Positions 16,848 to 25,338 of a stretch of DNA of 64,000 nucleotides are shown here, one piece after another. The number at the start of each line of letters is the position of its first letter. The stretch's first letter is position 1. Source of the DNA: Lachnoclostridium sp. UBA7215. Lineage in GTDB: Bacteria; Bacillota; Clostridia; Lachnospirales; Lachnospiraceae. Under the pieces are notes generated by a model. That model had not been told where the DNA came from and made no database searches. It was given only the letters and a program-made list of their open reading frames with translations. The stretch is from positions 6,375 through 70,374 of the forward strand of contig DKUB01000103.1 of assembly GCA_002490465.1 (NCBI GenBank), written 5' to 3'. The translations under genes were made by a program, and so were the position numbers.

Positions 16848-17165
16848 ATGAAACGGGAGATAAATTTTACACCAGTCAAGTTGGCTCTATTAATTGCTGT
16901 TATGGTTTTAGCGGTATTCTGCCTTTACAAAGGTGTGCAGAAAATGGAAAAAGGGCAGCAGGCAGAAAGTGTGAAACAGTTGGACAGCTCAATCCGCAAA
17001 GCCGTCCTTACCTGCTATGCAACCGAGGGGGTTTATCCGCCCACAGTGGATTATTTGAAACAAAACTATGGCATTCAGATAGATGAAGAACGGTTTGCCG
17101 TTTTTTATGAGGTATTCGGTGACAATATAATGCCGGAAATTACAATAGTGGAAAAACAGGAGTAA
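16848..17165 (+). CDS. Small pilin-like membrane protein
   Basis: Protein of about 105 residues with one N-terminal membrane helix (PVKLALLIAVMVLAVFCLY) and a short exported part. The sequence SSIRKAVLTCYATEGVYPP recalls pseudopilin alpha-1 and the region after it. The GFxxxE prepilin-peptidase site is absent. The ATG is chosen for the GAGAGG six bases upstream; another ATG 12 bases earlier is less favoured. Probably a minor pilin-like component of the operon. Confidence 0.65.
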   Translation: MKREINFTPVKLALLIAVMVLAVFCLYKGVQKMEKGQQAESVKQLDSSIRKAVLTCYATEGVYPPTVDYLKQNYGIQIDEERFAVFYEVFGDNIMPEITIVEKQE

Positions 17166-17182
17166 AGGGGTATGAGCCTTCA

Positions 17183-17692
17183 ATGAAAATGAAACTTCCG
17201 AAACATAATATGGATGGCGTCTTTATTCTGCTGCTTTTTGCCGTGTTTGCTATTACCGTTGTATCGGTGCTTGCTCTTGGTGCTACCAGTTACAAAAATT
17301 TGGTACAGCGGGATGATGATGCCTATAACAGGCGGATTATTACGTCCTATGTGACAGCAAAAATTCGTAACCATGACGAAAACGGCGCTGTGGTCGCCGG
17401 GGGTTTTACAACGCCGCAGGAAAAGGATGGCATAGAGACTCTGCATTTTTATCAGATGATCGATGAGGAGAGATTTGACCTTCGCATTTATTTTTATAAT
17501 GGATATATTTATGAGCTGTTTACACTTGCAGATAATGAGATTGAGCCGGAGGCCGGGAATCCAATAATGGAGGCACAGGGGTTGTCTTTTGAACAGACAG
17601 GCTCTCTGATCCGCATAACGGCTATAGATGCGAAAGGCAGGAAAGGGACGGCGGCAGCAGCCATCCGAAGCAGCGGGGAGGTGGCACCGTGA
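17183..17692 (+). CDS. DUF4860-type pilin-like protein
   Basis: A 169-residue protein with one N-terminal helix (GVFILLLFAVFAITVVSVLALG) and an exported C-terminal domain; the layout resembles DUF4860 proteins found in clostridial pilus-like operons. A glycine precedes the helix but the glutamate at +5 of a type IV prepilin is missing. The gene overlaps the next by four bases (GTGA), implying coupled translation. No function is known for the family. Confidence 0.65.
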   Translation: MKMKLPKHNMDGVFILLLFAVFAITVVSVLALGATSYKNLVQRDDDAYNRRIITSYVTAKIRNHDENGAVVAGGFTTPQEKDGIETLHFYQMIDEERFDLRIYFYNGYIYELFTLADNEIEPEAGNPIMEAQGLSFEQTGSLIRITAIDAKGRKGTAAAAIRSSGEVAP

Positions 17693-18084
17693 GTTATCAG
17701 AGAAGCAAGGCTCCGCTGGCCCTGATGGAGCAGATTATTATGATTCTGGTATTTGCGCTTGCGGCGGCAGTCTGCCTTCAGGCATTTGTCTATTCAGATA
17801 CACTGTCAAAACAGGGAGAACTCCGTGACCTGGCTGTAATGCGGGCCCAGGAGATGGCTGAATACTGTAAGGCAGAGCAGGGAGATTTAGAGAAGATCGG
17901 AGTGATGCTTGGGGCTAAGCGAACAAATGACGGCCTTGAGGCAGATTATCCGGAGGATAATATACGTGTGGTATTAAATATCATGGAGTCAGGTGATTAC
18001 ATAGAAAAAGCAAAAATATCCGTAGTGGCTGCGGGTGGGGACGAAATATTCTGCATACCGGTTTCCTGGCAAAAGTGTGAATGA
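17689..18084 (+). CDS. Small pilin-like membrane protein
   Basis: 131 residues with a single N-terminal helix (LMEQIIMILVFALAAAVCLQ) and an exported region. The glutamate in LALMEQ is placed like the +5 glutamate of prepilins, but the -1 glycine is replaced, so ordinary prepilin peptidase cleavage is doubtful. The GTG start overlaps the preceding stop codon by four bases. Unknown specific role within the pilus-like operon. Confidence 0.65.
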   Translation: MSYQRSKAPLALMEQIIMILVFALAAAVCLQAFVYSDTLSKQGELRDLAVMRAQEMAEYCKAEQGDLEKIGVMLGAKRTNDGLEADYPEDNIRVVLNIMESGDYIEKAKISVVAAGGDEIFCIPVSWQKCE

Positions 18085-18135
18085 ACACCGTTCATTCACA
18101 CGACAAGTTTGTGCTGCGAGCAGCGCAAACATTGA
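18075..18135 (+). repeat. Double-hairpin dispersed element, copy 1
   Basis: A perfect 12-bp stem with a 3-base loop (GTGTGAATGAAC/GTTCATTCACAC) is followed by ACAAGTTTGTGCTGCGAGCA and GCGCAAACATTGA, which can fold into a second stem. A related composite lies at 48538-48595 in opposite orientation. The second hairpin differs from its relative at about three positions. It spans the end of one pilin-like gene and the leader of the next. Confidence 0.7.
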
Positions 18136-18164
18136 CAAAAAACATTAAAAAGGAGTGGGGAAGT

Positions 18165-18581
18165 GTGAGTAAAAAGAGAAAAATGTCGTTCACAACTGTG
18201 GGCGGAAGCTCTATATTGACAATATTTGCGGTTTTGTGTTTTATTGTTTTTGCCCTGCTCTCTCTTTCTACGGCGAAAGCTGACAGCGATTTGGCTGAAC
18301 GGTCAGTATATGCTGTGAGTGAATATTATGAGGCGGACGCCGAGGCGGAGAATATTCTGGCAGAATTGCGGAAAGGTGAGCTGCCGGAGGGAGTAACAGA
18401 CGAGGGCGGCGGGAAATTTTCCTATGCCTGTCCGATTGATGATAACCAGAAGCTGATGGTGACCGTGCAGCTTTCTGGTAATAGCTATAAAATTTTGCGC
18501 TGGCAGAAAGAGTATACCGGAGAATGGAAATCGGATGATACTATTGAGGTATGGGGCGGCGGCACTGAAATAACGGAATAA
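18165..18581 (+). CDS. Small pilin-like membrane protein
   Basis: About 138 residues with one helix (ILTIFAVLCFIVFALLSLS) after a short basic N-terminus, then an acidic exported part ending in a strand-rich region. VGGSSILT shows glycines before the helix but no +5 glutamate. The GTG start is chosen because AAAAGGAGTGG is well placed; an in-frame ATG 84 bases earlier lies within the hairpin element. Fourth small membrane protein of the operon, before pilT. Confidence 0.62.
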   Translation: MSKKRKMSFTTVGGSSILTIFAVLCFIVFALLSLSTAKADSDLAERSVYAVSEYYEADAEAENILAELRKGELPEGVTDEGGGKFSYACPIDDNQKLMVTVQLSGNSYKILRWQKEYTGEWKSDDTIEVWGGGTEITE

Positions 18582-18600
18582 CGGAAAGGAGAAGTACACG

Positions 18601-19662
18601 ATGGGCCTGGAGGAGTTATTGAGGGAAGCGGTAGATAAAAGGGCATCGGATATATTTATTGTAGCAGGCGGGTCTTTGAGTTATAAGCTTGCGGGTGCCA
18701 TACATCCGTTAGGCAGTGAGGAACGGCTTACCCCGGCAGATACAAGCAGTTTAATAGATGAAATTTATGAGATTGCCAAACGAAAAAAAGAACATTTTCT
18801 AAAAGCAGGGGATGATGATTTTTCTTTTGCGATTGGGCAGCTGGCACGTTTTCGTGTCAATACATATTTTCAGCGCGGCTCTCAGGCAGCAGTTATCCGC
18901 GTAGTGGCGTTTGATATACCAGATCATAAGGAATTAGGTATACCAGACAGTATTGTAGAGCTGTCAAAACTTATGCATGGAATGATTATCATATCCGGTA
19001 CAGCGGGAAGCGGTAAATCCACAACCCAGGCATGTATTATAGATGCCATTAACACAAACAGAGAGGCACATATCGTCACATTAGAGGACCCGATTGAGTA
19101 TCTTCATAAAAACAAGAAATCTATCATCAGCCAGCGGGAGATTGCTATAGATACTGGAAGCTATATCACCGGGCTGCGCGCTTGTCTGCGACAGGCTCCG
19201 GATGTAATCCTGCTTGGCGAGATGCGTGATGCAGAGACAATCCGGACAGCAATGACCGCGGCAGAGACCGGCCATCTCGTCATTGCGACCCTGCACACAA
19301 AAGGGGCGGTTAATACGATAGACCGTATCGTGGATTCATTTCCGGCAGATCAGCAGGAACAGATAAAAATCCAGCTCTCTCTTGTGTTAGACTGTATTGT
19401 TTCCCAGCAGCTTCTTCCAAGGAAAAGCGGGGGCATGATACCTGCGGTAGAGATTATGCGCACCATACCGGCCATCAGCAACATGATTCGAGACAGCAAG
19501 AACTATCAGATTGATAACTTGATTCAGACGTCAGGAAACCTTGGTATGGTATCCATGGACCAGTCTATTATCAGCCTGTATCAAAAAGGTGAGATTACAA
19601 AAGAGACAGCGATGATGTTTGCGGCTAATCCTGAACAGGTAAGCAGGCGCATAGGAAAATAG
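18601..19662 (+). CDS. PilT-type secretion/twitching ATPase
   Basis: Hexameric motor ATPase of the type II/IV secretion family. The PAS-like N-terminal domain (about 1-100) is followed by the RecA-like core: Walker A GTAGSGKST (133-141), Asp box EDPIEY (162), Walker B DVILLGEMRD (201-210) and His box TGHLVIATLHT. The C-terminal AISNMIRDSK resembles the AIRNLIRE signature of PilT retraction ATPases. The 353-residue size fits PilT and is too short for PilB. It is the only ATPase in the operon. ATG follows AAAGGAGAAG. Confidence 0.9.
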   Translation: MGLEELLREAVDKRASDIFIVAGGSLSYKLAGAIHPLGSEERLTPADTSSLIDEIYEIAKRKKEHFLKAGDDDFSFAIGQLARFRVNTYFQRGSQAAVIRVVAFDIPDHKELGIPDSIVELSKLMHGMIIISGTAGSGKSTTQACIIDAINTNREAHIVTLEDPIEYLHKNKKSIISQREIAIDTGSYITGLRACLRQAPDVILLGEMRDAETIRTAMTAAETGHLVIATLHTKGAVNTIDRIVDSFPADQQEQIKIQLSLVLDCIVSQQLLPRKSGGMIPAVEIMRTIPAISNMIRDSKNYQIDNLIQTSGNLGMVSMDQSIISLYQKGEITKETAMMFAANPEQVSRRIGK

Positions 19663-19690
19663 CGCCAAGCGCATAGGAAAGTAGCGCTAA
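19647..19690 (+). repeat. 22-bp tandem duplication over the pilT stop codon
   Basis: GCGCATAGGAAAATAGCGCC and its near copy GCGCATAGGAAAGTAGCGCT lie head to tail (22-bp units with two mismatches). The first copy includes the pilT stop codon. A related tract CATAAGAAAGTAGCG occurs at 25124-25138. Confidence 0.8.
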
Positions 19691-19704
19691 GCATGGAGGA
19701 AAGT

Positions 19705-20607
19705 ATGGGTAAAAAGTTTATAATTGATAAAATAATGAGCGGGCTTGTTGGGATATTTTCGGCTGTGGTGATGATGTTTGCCATTATGTTTGCTATGGTG
19801 AGGGAAACGATTTGGCCGTTTATTACAGTTGCCGCATTGACCTGTCCGTTATGGCACTGGCTGCTGCGCAAATATATTCTAAAAGACAAACTTCTCCCTC
19901 TCTGGTTAATCCGGGGCGGAGCCGTGATGGCGGGATGTATCCTGCTTTCGTTTTCCAACCGCTGGTTTCCATATTATACATGCATGGATGCAATGATAGA
20001 GGACCGCATGAACACCCAGTATGAGGAACTGATTAAGACGGATACGACAGAGTTTGTCAGTGTAACAGGGATCCAGAAAGAACAGATTGCGGATTATTAT
20101 AAAATCCAGGCGGTGATAAATTATAAAGATACTGCTTCAGGAGAAAAGAAAAGTCAGGACACAGAGCTTTACTTTGACCGTTTTAATGGACAGTATTTTG
20201 CAAATTTCGATAATATGCGCAAATACCGGCAGCATTACTGGAATTATGAAGAGAATCGGGAAATGTGCATGTTTGAGCAGGATAAGGTAAATGAGACGAC
20301 AACAAAATTGAACCAGGCGCTACTTGCAGGGAATATTAATGCGGCAAAGGAACTTGCGGCGGATTCTCTTAAACAGATGCTTACGGAAGAACAGTGGCGT
20401 CAGTGGCAGGATGTGATTACTTCTGCCGGAACATATTCCGGGGCGGAGTCACCTGCCGAAATCTCTCTGGATTATGTAACGAAGGACGGAAAGAGAACCG
20501 GGCAGCTGCTGCGCGAAAAATGGACGGTAACAATGTCGGAGGGGAGCTTTACCGTGGAAGCCGTAATAGGCGAGGATCTTTTGTTTCAGAGTATTCAATT
20601 AAGTTAG
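19705..20607 (+). CDS. Two-helix membrane protein of unknown function in the pilus-like operon
   Basis: Not recognised. The 300-residue product has hydrophobic segments at about 10-35 (LVGIFSAVVMMFAIMFAMV), 38-55 and 68-85, then a hydrophilic part of about 200 residues rich in charged and aromatic residues. It may be exported or cytoplasmic depending on topology. The ATG is chosen because GGAGGA lies five bases upstream. It follows pilT by about 40 bases and precedes an Rsm22-like gene; shared transcription with the pilus-like genes is likely. Confidence 0.55.
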   Translation: MGKKFIIDKIMSGLVGIFSAVVMMFAIMFAMVRETIWPFITVAALTCPLWHWLLRKYILKDKLLPLWLIRGGAVMAGCILLSFSNRWFPYYTCMDAMIEDRMNTQYEELIKTDTTEFVSVTGIQKEQIADYYKIQAVINYKDTASGEKKSQDTELYFDRFNGQYFANFDNMRKYRQHYWNYEENREMCMFEQDKVNETTTKLNQALLAGNINAAKELAADSLKQMLTEEQWRQWQDVITSAGTYSGAESPAEISLDYVTKDGKRTGQLLREKWTVTMSEGSFTVEAVIGEDLLFQSIQLS

Positions 20608-20636
20608 AAACCTTTGTATAATAAAAGGAGGTTAAA

Positions 20637-21581
20637 ATGGAATTTCCGCTGGATTTAAAAGCGGCTCTTGAGAAACTGGCGTCAAAATACAGGCATTCAG
20701 ATTTGAAACAGGCAGCCAAAGCAATCAGTGAACGGTATCGCGGGGGTGGAAATAAACGGCTGACAAAAGAAATTGAGGCGGCAGCTTATGCTGTCACCCG
20801 GATGCCGGCAACGTATGGTGCTGTTTCAGATGCTCTTGCTTATTCGATAAAAAAAGATATCCATTCAGAATGGGGTTCTGTTCTGGATGTAGGTGCAGGG
20901 TGCGGTGCGGCCTCGTGGGCTGCCGCATCTTTTTTGCAGCCGGAAATGGTTACCTGTATTGAGCGGGAAGAGGTAATGAGGAATATGGGGGAATCCCTTA
21001 TGCAGGAGGGATTTCTCCATAATGCCCGCTGGATAGATGCCGACCTGATGGCGATGGATTTTCAAGAAAAATATGATTTGGTTATTGCATCTTATGTCAT
21101 AAATGAATTGGCTGAGGGGTACAGAGAACAGGCGGTAAAGAAATTATGGCAGTCAGCTGACCGGATGCTTTTGCTTGTGGAACCGGGAACACCGGCGGGA
21201 TTTGCCGTTTTGCAAAAGGCAAGGGAGATACTTTTGGATGAAGGTGCGCACATTGCCGCACCATGCCCTCACGAAAAGGCATGCCGCCTCGAGGCAGACG
21301 ACTGGTGCCATTTTACAAGCCGTATACCCCGAAGCAGGCTGCATAAAGAGTTAAAGGATGGCGATGTTCCCTTTGAAGATGAAAAGTACGCCTATATTGC
21401 TTTTGTCCGGGAAGAGACAGAGCATGCTGGAGCAAGGATTCTTCGCCATCCCTATATTGAGAAAGGCTGTGTTACGCTGGAAGTGTGTGATGAAACAGAA
21501 AATAAGACACTTCGCATAACTAAAAAAGACGGCAAATTATTTAAAACCGCGCGGAAAGCAAAATGTGGGGATGAGATTTAA
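20637..21581 (+). CDS. Rsm22-like SAM-dependent methyltransferase
   Basis: Methyltransferase-fold protein of 314 residues in the small-ribosomal-subunit Rsm22 family. The SAM motif is LDVGAGCGAASWAA (about residue 82), and VEPGTPAGFAVLQKARE plus the cysteines in APCPHEKACR and DDWCHF match the family's metal or Fe-S ligand set. Bacterial members are linked to ribosome biology, but the reaction is not established. ATG follows AAAAGGAGG. It converges with the subtilase gene, leaving three bases between the stops. Confidence 0.85.
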   Translation: MEFPLDLKAALEKLASKYRHSDLKQAAKAISERYRGGGNKRLTKEIEAAAYAVTRMPATYGAVSDALAYSIKKDIHSEWGSVLDVGAGCGAASWAAASFLQPEMVTCIEREEVMRNMGESLMQEGFLHNARWIDADLMAMDFQEKYDLVIASYVINELAEGYREQAVKKLWQSADRMLLLVEPGTPAGFAVLQKAREILLDEGAHIAAPCPHEKACRLEADDWCHFTSRIPRSRLHKELKDGDVPFEDEKYAYIAFVREETEHAGARILRHPYIEKGCVTLEVCDETENKTLRITKKDGKLFKTARKAKCGDEI

Positions 21582-21584
21582 GGT

Positions 21585-23837
21585 TTACCGTCTGATTTTA
21601 ACTTTGCAGACGGCTCTCTTTTTGGAGCCGTCCTTTGCGGTTGCGTATACTTTAACCGTGTGCCCGATTCCCTTTTTCTTTGCACTAACCACGCCTTTCT
21701 GGCTGACCTTGGCATATTTTGTTTTGGATACACTCCATTTTATTGCTTTATTTGTTGCTTTGGCAGGGCTTACAGAAGCCTTGAGTTTCAGTTTCTTTTT
21801 ATAGCGGAGAGTGGCACTTTTTTTGTTTAATTTTACTTTAGTAATTGCAATTTTTGAAGTGGCAGTATTTCCCTTGTTTTCTGTATTATTTTCAGGTTTA
21901 GAGACAGAGGGCCCGGAAGGTGTGTCTGCGATAGTAGAAGCGGCGAAAAGACTCATATCTACAATGCCTCCGGTCTTGCATTTGTATGTCAGATCCGGCA
22001 CTTTTCTGACACATGACATCAGTCTGGCTCTGCGCTGGTATGCACTGTCCTGTGGAAAGAGCGCTGACAGTGCCGCTACAGTGCCTGTAACAACAGGAGC
22101 TGCCATGGAAGTACCATCCATGTAATCGTACTTTATGAGATAATCCTCAGACAGATTAGCAGAGGATACGGCAATCTGATCAATATAGAAGCCGGTGTAG
22201 GTGAATAATTCACCGATTACTGAGAACAGGCGCAGATACTGTTTTCCGCCTACAGTGATAAAATCCGATGTACTTACCCTGCGGGAAAAATGTACCCATT
22301 CCCTGGAGGAAACTGATTTTTCATCTGCGGAGTAGTTACAGGAAACAAAATAGGAGTTGAGAGGGTTCAGCGAGAGCCCGCTTATATCAAGGTAGGCGCT
22401 GAAAGTTACGTTCCTCTGCCAGGCTGAGCTGTGGAACGGAACGTAAAAGGAACCGCTCTCTTTATTGCCGTAAAAATCCTCGGATGAGTGGCTGAAGGTG
22501 CCGTAGGTCACCTGCGGATGGGAGAGATTCAGGTCAGCAGGAGTATACAAAGAAGCGCTGCCCTCTTCCCCGCTGCTGTATATGCTTGTCAAAGATTCCA
22601 ATTCTTCATCCGTATAAATGTCCGGCATAAAAACGGCATCATTAATAGTGGAGAACATTTGTGTCCCCGGTGCAAAAACATCCACGCTGTTCTGACCGTA
22701 ATCAGAAAAATGAGCTGCCTTGTCAGTGGTGTCCGAAGCGCCTACAGTAATAACGTAATCGCTGGATAAATCATAGGGACATTCCTTGCGCGTGGATATT
22801 ACAGTATCCTGATTGGTTCCGTCATTCCCTGCCGCAAACAAAAACAGTGCGCCCTGTTGGCCAATTTTGTTAATCAGGGACTCCATTGCGCTTGCCGAAT
22901 CCCCGCCGCCCCAGGAACAGTTAACAGCAGTGATATTTACCCCGAGCTGCATGGCCTGGTAGATATAATCGAAGGCATCAATAATCGCAGCATCATCAGC
23001 ATCACCTTTTTGGTTAAAGATTTTCAGGGCCATCAATTCGACATCTCCGCCCACGCCTGCAATTCCGGCTGCGTTGTCAGTTACTGCCCCGATAATGCCG
23101 GCACAGTGTGTTCCGTGGCCGTCTTCGTCCATAGGGTCGCTGTCTTCATCACCAAAATCATACCCATAAGTACCTTTAAGGGCGGAGTATGTATTTTTCC
23201 ACAAATGCCCCTTTAAATCTTCGTGAGTATAGTCTATTCCGGTATCTACTACAGCAATAACCGGTTTTTTAGATGAAGAGGAATTTTTTGTATATCGTAT
23301 TCCCAGGCTTTCTGTCGTGAAATTTCCGCTGCCGTCCAAATACCACTGCTGTCCGGAAAACGTATCTTCAGTCAAAGACATTTTATGACGGTAACAGTTT
23401 GGCTCTACTGATACAACATATGCCTGGCCTGACAGTAGTTCCATTAGCTCCTGTGTAGAATATTTATCCGAAGAAACAAGGGAGACATAAAGGTTTTTGT
23501 CATCCAGAAAAGCAGCCTGCTCCTTTGTGGAAGATAATATAACGGCGTCACCAAATTCCCAGCTCTTTTCCACATTCATTTCCTCATTAAAAGAAACAAG
23601 CCCTTTTTTTGCCAGAGCAGTTCGTTTAGGGGCAGCCAGCGTCACAAGTACCTCCCCTTCTACATAAGTGCCCTTTTCAGGCTCCGCCACAGCAGTATTT
23701 TTTGCTGTTCCAATTTCAGCGGCGAATACAGTGGCAGAAGCTGCGGCAGGTGACAGCAGAGAAACTGTCAGAAATATGGGAAGAAGCCACAAAAGCGAAC
23801 ATCGCATAAACGGCTGAAAAAAATTGTTTTTTATCAT
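21585..23837 (-). CDS. Secreted S8 subtilisin-like protease with C-terminal Ig-like (BIG2) domain
   Basis: Exported serine protease of 750 residues. In order: signal peptide (to about residue 40), an inhibitor-like propeptide (about 55-150), the S8 catalytic domain with D198 (VVDTGIDYTHED), H241 (DGHGTHCAG) and the serine in MDGTSMAAPVVTG, an insert of about 130 residues rich in Ser and Tyr, and a lysine-rich BIG2-like domain (LNKKSATLRYKKKLKLKAS). The ATG is chosen for GAAAGGAGC upstream; an earlier TTG contains that site. Likely wall-associated or released, degrading extracellular protein. Confidence 0.92.
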   Translation of the reverse strand: MIKNNFFQPFMRCSLLWLLPIFLTVSLLSPAAASATVFAAEIGTAKNTAVAEPEKGTYVEGEVLVTLAAPKRTALAKKGLVSFNEEMNVEKSWEFGDAVILSSTKEQAAFLDDKNLYVSLVSSDKYSTQELMELLSGQAYVVSVEPNCYRHKMSLTEDTFSGQQWYLDGSGNFTTESLGIRYTKNSSSSKKPVIAVVDTGIDYTHEDLKGHLWKNTYSALKGTYGYDFGDEDSDPMDEDGHGTHCAGIIGAVTDNAAGIAGVGGDVELMALKIFNQKGDADDAAIIDAFDYIYQAMQLGVNITAVNCSWGGGDSASAMESLINKIGQQGALFLFAAGNDGTNQDTVISTRKECPYDLSSDYVITVGASDTTDKAAHFSDYGQNSVDVFAPGTQMFSTINDAVFMPDIYTDEELESLTSIYSSGEEGSASLYTPADLNLSHPQVTYGTFSHSSEDFYGNKESGSFYVPFHSSAWQRNVTFSAYLDISGLSLNPLNSYFVSCNYSADEKSVSSREWVHFSRRVSTSDFITVGGKQYLRLFSVIGELFTYTGFYIDQIAVSSANLSEDYLIKYDYMDGTSMAAPVVTGTVAALSALFPQDSAYQRRARLMSCVRKVPDLTYKCKTGGIVDMSLFAASTIADTPSGPSVSKPENNTENKGNTATSKIAITKVKLNKKSATLRYKKKLKLKASVSPAKATNKAIKWSVSKTKYAKVSQKGVVSAKKKGIGHTVKVYATAKDGSKKRAVCKVKIRR

Positions 23838-23957
23838 AGGGAATGCTCCTTTCAAAGAAAAAGTATTTTCTTCTTGAGATTTTTGTGATACAATAATATC
23901 AATTAATTGTGACGGAAATGAGACGATTTATTTTTTTACAGATTGGAGGGGGAAATT

Positions 23958-25049
23958 GTGGTATTTGTAAAAGTAGATGATTTAAAGGCAGGGATGCGGT
24001 TAGGAAAGCCGATTTATAATAAAAACGGTGTATTACTGTATGACCGGGACACACACCTGACGGCACAGGCGATTGTGGGTATCCGCAACTTTGGTTTGTT
24101 GGGGATTTATATATTGGAGCCGGCAGAGCCTGTTCCGCCGATGACGAAGGACGATATAAACTTTGAGCGTTTTCAGACAATGGCCGTATTCAGTATACGT
24201 GAGGATTTGGATTTAATTGCTTCAGGGAAAAAGGACAAGGGTCTGGACTGGCTGTGCAGTCTTGTAATTAAAAATTATATGGGACTTGGCCGGAAAATTA
24301 ACTTTGTACAGAATCTGCGGAGCAATGAGGATTTTGTGTACAAGCATGTTTTAAATGTAGCAATACTGTCAGCTATTATTGGCGGACAGATGGGGCTTCC
24401 GGTCGGACGTGTCAATACGCTTGTAAAGGCGGCGATACTGCATGATATCGGCGCGCTTAAGTTCCGTGAAAAACCGGATGCTGTAGATGTACCGTTGGAT
24501 GTCCGCCAGACCATCAGTAATAATACGAAAGAGATTCTGGATAAATATGTAGATTTAGACATAGATATTGCAAAATTAATTTTCCAGATGCAGGAGTTGT
24601 ACTGCATGCCGGAGGATGAGCCGGTACCGGCGGCGCTGAAAGCAAATTCCAATGTCAATATTCTGCTTGTGGCGGACGCTTATGACCGCATGACTGCAAT
24701 GAAATCCCAGGAAGAACCCACTTCAGAGGTACAGGCGGTGCGGCATCTTCTGAATGAGTCGGAGGTCTATGATCAGAAGGTGGTAAATGCTCTCATTAAG
24801 GCAATCAACATTCTCGTACCAGGTGTATGTATTGAACTCAATACCGGACATACCGGATTGGTAATCCAGGAAAATGAGGACAACATTTTCGAGCCGCTTG
24901 TTCTTAATTTCCGTAACAACCAGCTGTATGACCTCGCCTCTGACCAGATGAGGGATATTATGTGGATTACGGATGTCATGAAAACAATGGATAATCGTAT
25001 TAAATTAGATTCCTCGCTGTTGGAGCAGTACGGTCCGGCAAGTATCTGA
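23958..25049 (+). CDS. Degenerate HD-GYP-related protein
   Basis: A 363-residue protein with an N-terminal DUF3391-like region (KVDDLKAGMRLGKPIY) and an HD domain (about 145-300). The metal-binding HD pair is present in AAILHDIGALKF and LVADAYDRMTA keeps the later aspartate. However, the HHExxxGxGYP stretch that defines HD-GYP c-di-GMP phosphodiesterases is replaced by MQELYCMPEDEP. It may therefore be inactive on c-di-GMP or act as a binding protein. GTG start chosen for GGAGGGGG eight bases upstream. It is followed by structured DNA and the flagellar genes. Confidence 0.75.
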   Translation: MVFVKVDDLKAGMRLGKPIYNKNGVLLYDRDTHLTAQAIVGIRNFGLLGIYILEPAEPVPPMTKDDINFERFQTMAVFSIREDLDLIASGKKDKGLDWLCSLVIKNYMGLGRKINFVQNLRSNEDFVYKHVLNVAILSAIIGGQMGLPVGRVNTLVKAAILHDIGALKFREKPDAVDVPLDVRQTISNNTKEILDKYVDLDIDIAKLIFQMQELYCMPEDEPVPAALKANSNVNILLVADAYDRMTAMKSQEEPTSEVQAVRHLLNESEVYDQKVVNALIKAINILVPGVCIELNTGHTGLVIQENEDNIFEPLVLNFRNNQLYDLASDQMRDIMWITDVMKTMDNRIKLDSSLLEQYGPASI

Positions 25050-25070
25050 TGACACCAGGGTCAAAAGGTC

Positions 25071-25103
25071 AAAATGCCGTTCATGCAAGCATGAACGGCA
25101 TTT
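25071..25103 (+). terminator. Hairpin after the HD-domain gene
   Basis: AAATGCCGTTCATG and CATGAACGGCATTT form a perfect 14-bp stem with a four-base loop 22 bases after the stop codon. Only a short T-run follows, so it may end transcription or protect the transcript 3' end. Confidence 0.6.
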
Positions 25104-25113
25104 GAACTTGAGA

Positions 25114-25223
25114 CCCGCCCAAACATAAGAAAGTAGCGATTTACAACGTAATTTTTACGCTGTAAATCAGCGGATTTCGAATGTTTGTAGGATTGCGGGA
25201 GTTGTGTAACAACGGAGCAATCC
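25114..25223 (+). repeat. Nested inverted repeats with a competing hairpin (candidate structured RNA)
   Basis: Three pairs nest inside one another: CCCGC/GCGGG (25114-18 and 25195-99), CAAACAT/ATGTTTG (25120-26 and 25181-87) and GATTTACA/TGTAAATC (25138-45 and 25161-68), with CGTA/TACG inside. A second hairpin, GGATTGC/GCAATCC with GTTGT/ACAAC (25190-25223), uses some of the same bases, so the two folds exclude each other. No coding potential is seen. It could be a regulatory RNA or a small non-coding repeat. Confidence 0.5.
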
Positions 25224-25261
25224 GTGGCATCATCTGAAAAAATGATTGCTAATATAATCCA

Positions 25262-25300
25262 GGGAAAAAGATTTGGCATAAGCTAAATCTTTTTCCTTTT
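25262..25300 (+). terminator. Intrinsic terminator upstream of the flagellar operon
   Basis: GGAAAAAGATTT and AAATCTTTTTCC form a perfect stem around GGCATAAGCT, followed by TTTTTA. Its right arm overlaps a possible sigma-28 -35 box. Confidence 0.6.
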
Positions 25301-25311
25301 TATGTCGAAAT
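25284..25311 (+). promoter_or_regulatory. Candidate sigma-28 (SigD) flagellar promoter
   Basis: TAAA, 16 bases, then GTCGAAAT resembles the SigD pattern TAAA-N14..16-GCCGATAT. It lies about 28 bases before the start of the flagellar gene, which suits a late flagellar operon. Match is imperfect. Confidence 0.4.
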
Positions 25312-25338
25312 ACTCTAAAGAAAGCGAGAGTGAAATCT

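Noticed and set aside
21588..21630. Terminator between the Rsm22-like and subtilase genes
   Set aside because: Two short stems exist but they lie within the subtilase coding end and lack a convincing T-run.
25050..25338. c-di-GMP riboswitch before the flagellar operon
   Set aside because: The conserved GEMM-type core sequences were not seen in the structured region; only general hairpins are supported.
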